From Acidobacteriota bacterium (GTDB lineage Bacteria > Acidobacteriota > Polarisedimenticolia > Gp22-AA2): a stretch of DNA of 7,822 nt. The stretch lies in assembly GCA_027297005.1 (NCBI GenBank), contig JAPUIN010000420.1, forward strand, positions 1 through 7,822, in the 5' to 3' direction. Below the pieces are notes generated by a model. The model saw nothing but the letters and a program-made list of their open reading frames with translations. It ran no database searches and had not been told where the DNA came from. Within the stretch, counting starts at the first letter, position 1. Every line of letters begins with the position of its first letter. Positions 6,924 through 7,822 of the stretch are shown piece after piece. Both the position numbers and the translations under genes were made by a program.

Positions 6924-7631
6924 TCACCCCTTCCCCCCTGGGCGCTGAAGGGTCCGCAGCGCACGCCGGGCCGCGCGCTGTTCCGCCTCCTTCTTCGTCC
7001 CGCCCCGACCGTGGGCGACCAGATCCCCGTCCACCAGGAGCCCGATGTGAAACGTCGGGTCATGTGGTGGCCCGTCCGTCGACTCGACCCTATAGCGGGG
7101 CGCCGGGCGACCGCGCGCCTGCAGCGCCTCCTGCAGGGCCGTCTTGTGATCCTTTCGTTCGACGCTGACCCGATCGAGCCGGCGGATCTGCCTGCCGAAC
7201 AGCTTCAAAACAGACGCTCGGGCGGCGGCATCCCCGCCGTCCAGGTGAATCGCCGCGATCACCGCCTCCAGGGCGTCGGCGAGGACCGACCCCCGCTGGC
7301 GTCCCAGTCCCTTCTCCATGGTCCTGCCGAGCCGCAGGTGCCCGCCGAGGGAGAGACGTTTCGCGACCGCCGCCAGATTGGTTCGACTCACCAGGAACGA
7401 CTTGAGCTTCGAGAGCCCCCCCTCGTCCATGACCGGGAACTGCTTCAACAGCGCTTCGGCGACGAGAAACCCGAGCGCGGCATCCCCCATGAACTCGAGC
7501 GCCTCGTTATCCGGCCCGCGATCCTCCTCGTGCGCGTAAGACGAGTGGGTCAGGGCGCGGAGCAGGATGGCGCGATCCCGGAAGCGATGGCCGAGACGGT
7601 TCTCCAGACCGGACAGATCGCGAGGTTTCAC
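6924..7631 (-). CDS. rnc: Ribonuclease III
   Basis: RNase III cuts double-stranded RNA, processing rRNA precursors and some mRNAs, as a Mg2+-dependent homodimer. The 235-residue product is of normal length. The catalytic domain (about 1-150) has the signature NEALEFMGDAAL with Glu43, Glu46 and Asp50, then DEGGLSKLKS with Glu70, and LADALEAVIAAIHLDGG with Asp119 and Glu122. These six match the Escherichia coli active-site set (E38, E41, D45, E65, D114, E117), each shifted by five. A dsRNA-binding domain follows (about 160-228), beginning DHKTALQEALQARG and ending GTKKEAEQRAARRAL. The start is GTG (7631-7629 on the minus strand), overlapping the TGA of the upstream gene as GTGA. No Shine-Dalgarno is visible, so translation probably depends on coupling. 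It converges on the glycosyltransferase gene with a 58-bp gap. Confidence 0.96.
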   Translation of the reverse strand: MKPRDLSGLENRLGHRFRDRAILLRALTHSSYAHEEDRGPDNEALEFMGDAALGFLVAEALLKQFPVMDEGGLSKLKSFLVSRTNLAAVAKRLSLGGHLRLGRTMEKGLGRQRGSVLADALEAVIAAIHLDGGDAAARASVLKLFGRQIRRLDRVSVERKDHKTALQEALQARGRPAPRYRVESTDGPPHDPTFHIGLLVDGDLVAHGRGGTKKEAEQRAARRALRTLQRPGGKG

Positions 7632-7822
7632 GGAGCGTCGGGTGGGGGCGCGTCGACCGGCGGGGGCGCGTCGACCGGTGGCGGCACGTCGAGCAACTCT
7701 GCCCCTGGCCGAACTGCGGGGCCGCCCCGCTGGCCCGAGTAGCTTTGAATCTGCTGGCGCAGGCTCGCGGCTTTCTGGCGCTGGCGCAATGCTGCGAGGC
7801 GTTTCCCCTGGTTCTCCAGGGA
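7628..7822 (-). CDS. Unidentified protein, C-terminal part: coiled-coil-like segment plus Pro/Val/Asp repeat tail (5' truncated by window)
   Basis: Reading leftward from the window edge gives 64 open codons ending at a TGA (7630-7628) that overlaps the rnc GTG in a GTGA junction, a common arrangement for coupled genes. The first 30 or so residues are rich in Leu, Gln, Arg and Ala with regularly spaced Leu (ENQGKRLAALRQRQKAASL), suggesting an amphipathic helix or coiled coil. A Gly/Pro linker follows, then a tail of PPPVDA units ending PPPDAP. I do not recognise the family. In many bacteria the gene before rnc encodes a fatty-acid synthesis protein (acpP/fabF), which this is not. Support rests on the open frame, the stop-start overlap and plausible composition. 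It could be the end of an envelope or scaffold protein, but no function is assigned. Confidence 0.6.
   Translation of the reverse strand, partial: SLENQGKRLAALRQRQKAASLRQQIQSYSGQRGGPAVRPGAELLDVPPPVDAPPPVDAPPPDAP
7642..7695. repeat. 18-bp tandem repeat, about 2.5-3 copies, coding for a PPPVDA tail
   Basis: Copies at 7642-7659 and 7660-7677 differ at one base (second position T or C). A degenerate third copy lies at 7678-7695. The period is a multiple of three, so on the minus strand each copy adds six residues (PPPVDA) to the C-terminus of the protein coded at 7628-7822. A length change by slippage would keep the frame and leave the rnc overlap intact. Each unit contains GTCGA, and the two good copies carry the palindrome GTCGAC. 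Confidence 0.75.

Noticed and set aside
6822..7742. 306-codon open frame on the plus strand opposite rnc, reachable by slippage at the C8 tract
   Set aside because: It is antisense to an intact RNase III with all six catalytic acids. Its translation is Arg/Pro/Gly/Glu-rich without a recognisable fold.
1..7822. Cyanobacterial HIP1-type octamer (GCGATCGC) as the source of the GATC excess
   Set aside because: I found many GATC and CGATC sites but no exact HIP1 octamer on reading, so the excess is not of that kind.
1..7822. Defence system, mobile element, CRISPR array or tRNA/rRNA gene
   Set aside because: All space is taken by closely packed housekeeping genes. No direct-repeat array with spacers, transposase motif, integrase or tRNA cloverleaf was seen.

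Overview
This is a GC-rich (by eye roughly 65%), densely coded chromosomal segment carrying housekeeping genes, from a bacterium that has RNase J. I see no rRNA, tRNA, CRISPR array, insertion sequence, phage gene or toxin-antitoxin pair. The combination of RNase J, RNase III, a four-TM FtsK and a lipid-dependent GT-C glycosyltransferase with TPRs would suit a GC-rich, probably diderm lineage such as Acidobacteriota or a relative. That placement is inference from gene content and composition, and I hold it loosely.

Layout. Four genes run rightward. First is the 3' end of rsmA/ksgA (1-313), the 16S rRNA dimethyladenosine methyltransferase. Next is rnj (322-2013), a complete RNase J. Then comes ftsK (2038-4533), a complete DNA translocase. 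The fourth (4538-6865) is a polytopic GT-C-type glycosyltransferase ending in TPR repeats. A 58-bp convergent gap follows. Two genes then run leftward: rnc (6924-7631, RNase III), and the 3' end of an unidentified gene (7628-7822) that overlaps the rnc start by four bases (GTGA) and encodes a coiled-coil-like stretch followed by a Pro/Asp/Val repeat.

Expression signals. rnj and ftsK have no Shine-Dalgarno sequence. Each has a strong -10-like hexamer ending 7-8 nt before the start codon: TATAAT at 309-314 and TGATAGAAT at 2021-2029. This is the geometry of leaderless transcripts. The glycosyltransferase gene instead has an ordinary ribosome binding site and sits 4 nt behind ftsK. So what looks like one operon may be read from at least two internal promoters, one of them sharing bases with the rsmA stop codon.

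How the genes fit together. rsmA, rnj and rnc all act on RNA (rRNA modification, 5'-3' exo/endonucleolytic decay and processing, dsRNA cleavage). FtsK links chromosome segregation with division. The glycosyltransferase probably acts at the envelope. I found no convincing undescribed system. The points most worth following are the paired leaderless promoters, a strong G-quadruplex motif in rnj, a low-complexity insert inside the FtsK motor, and the GT-C/TPR fusion.
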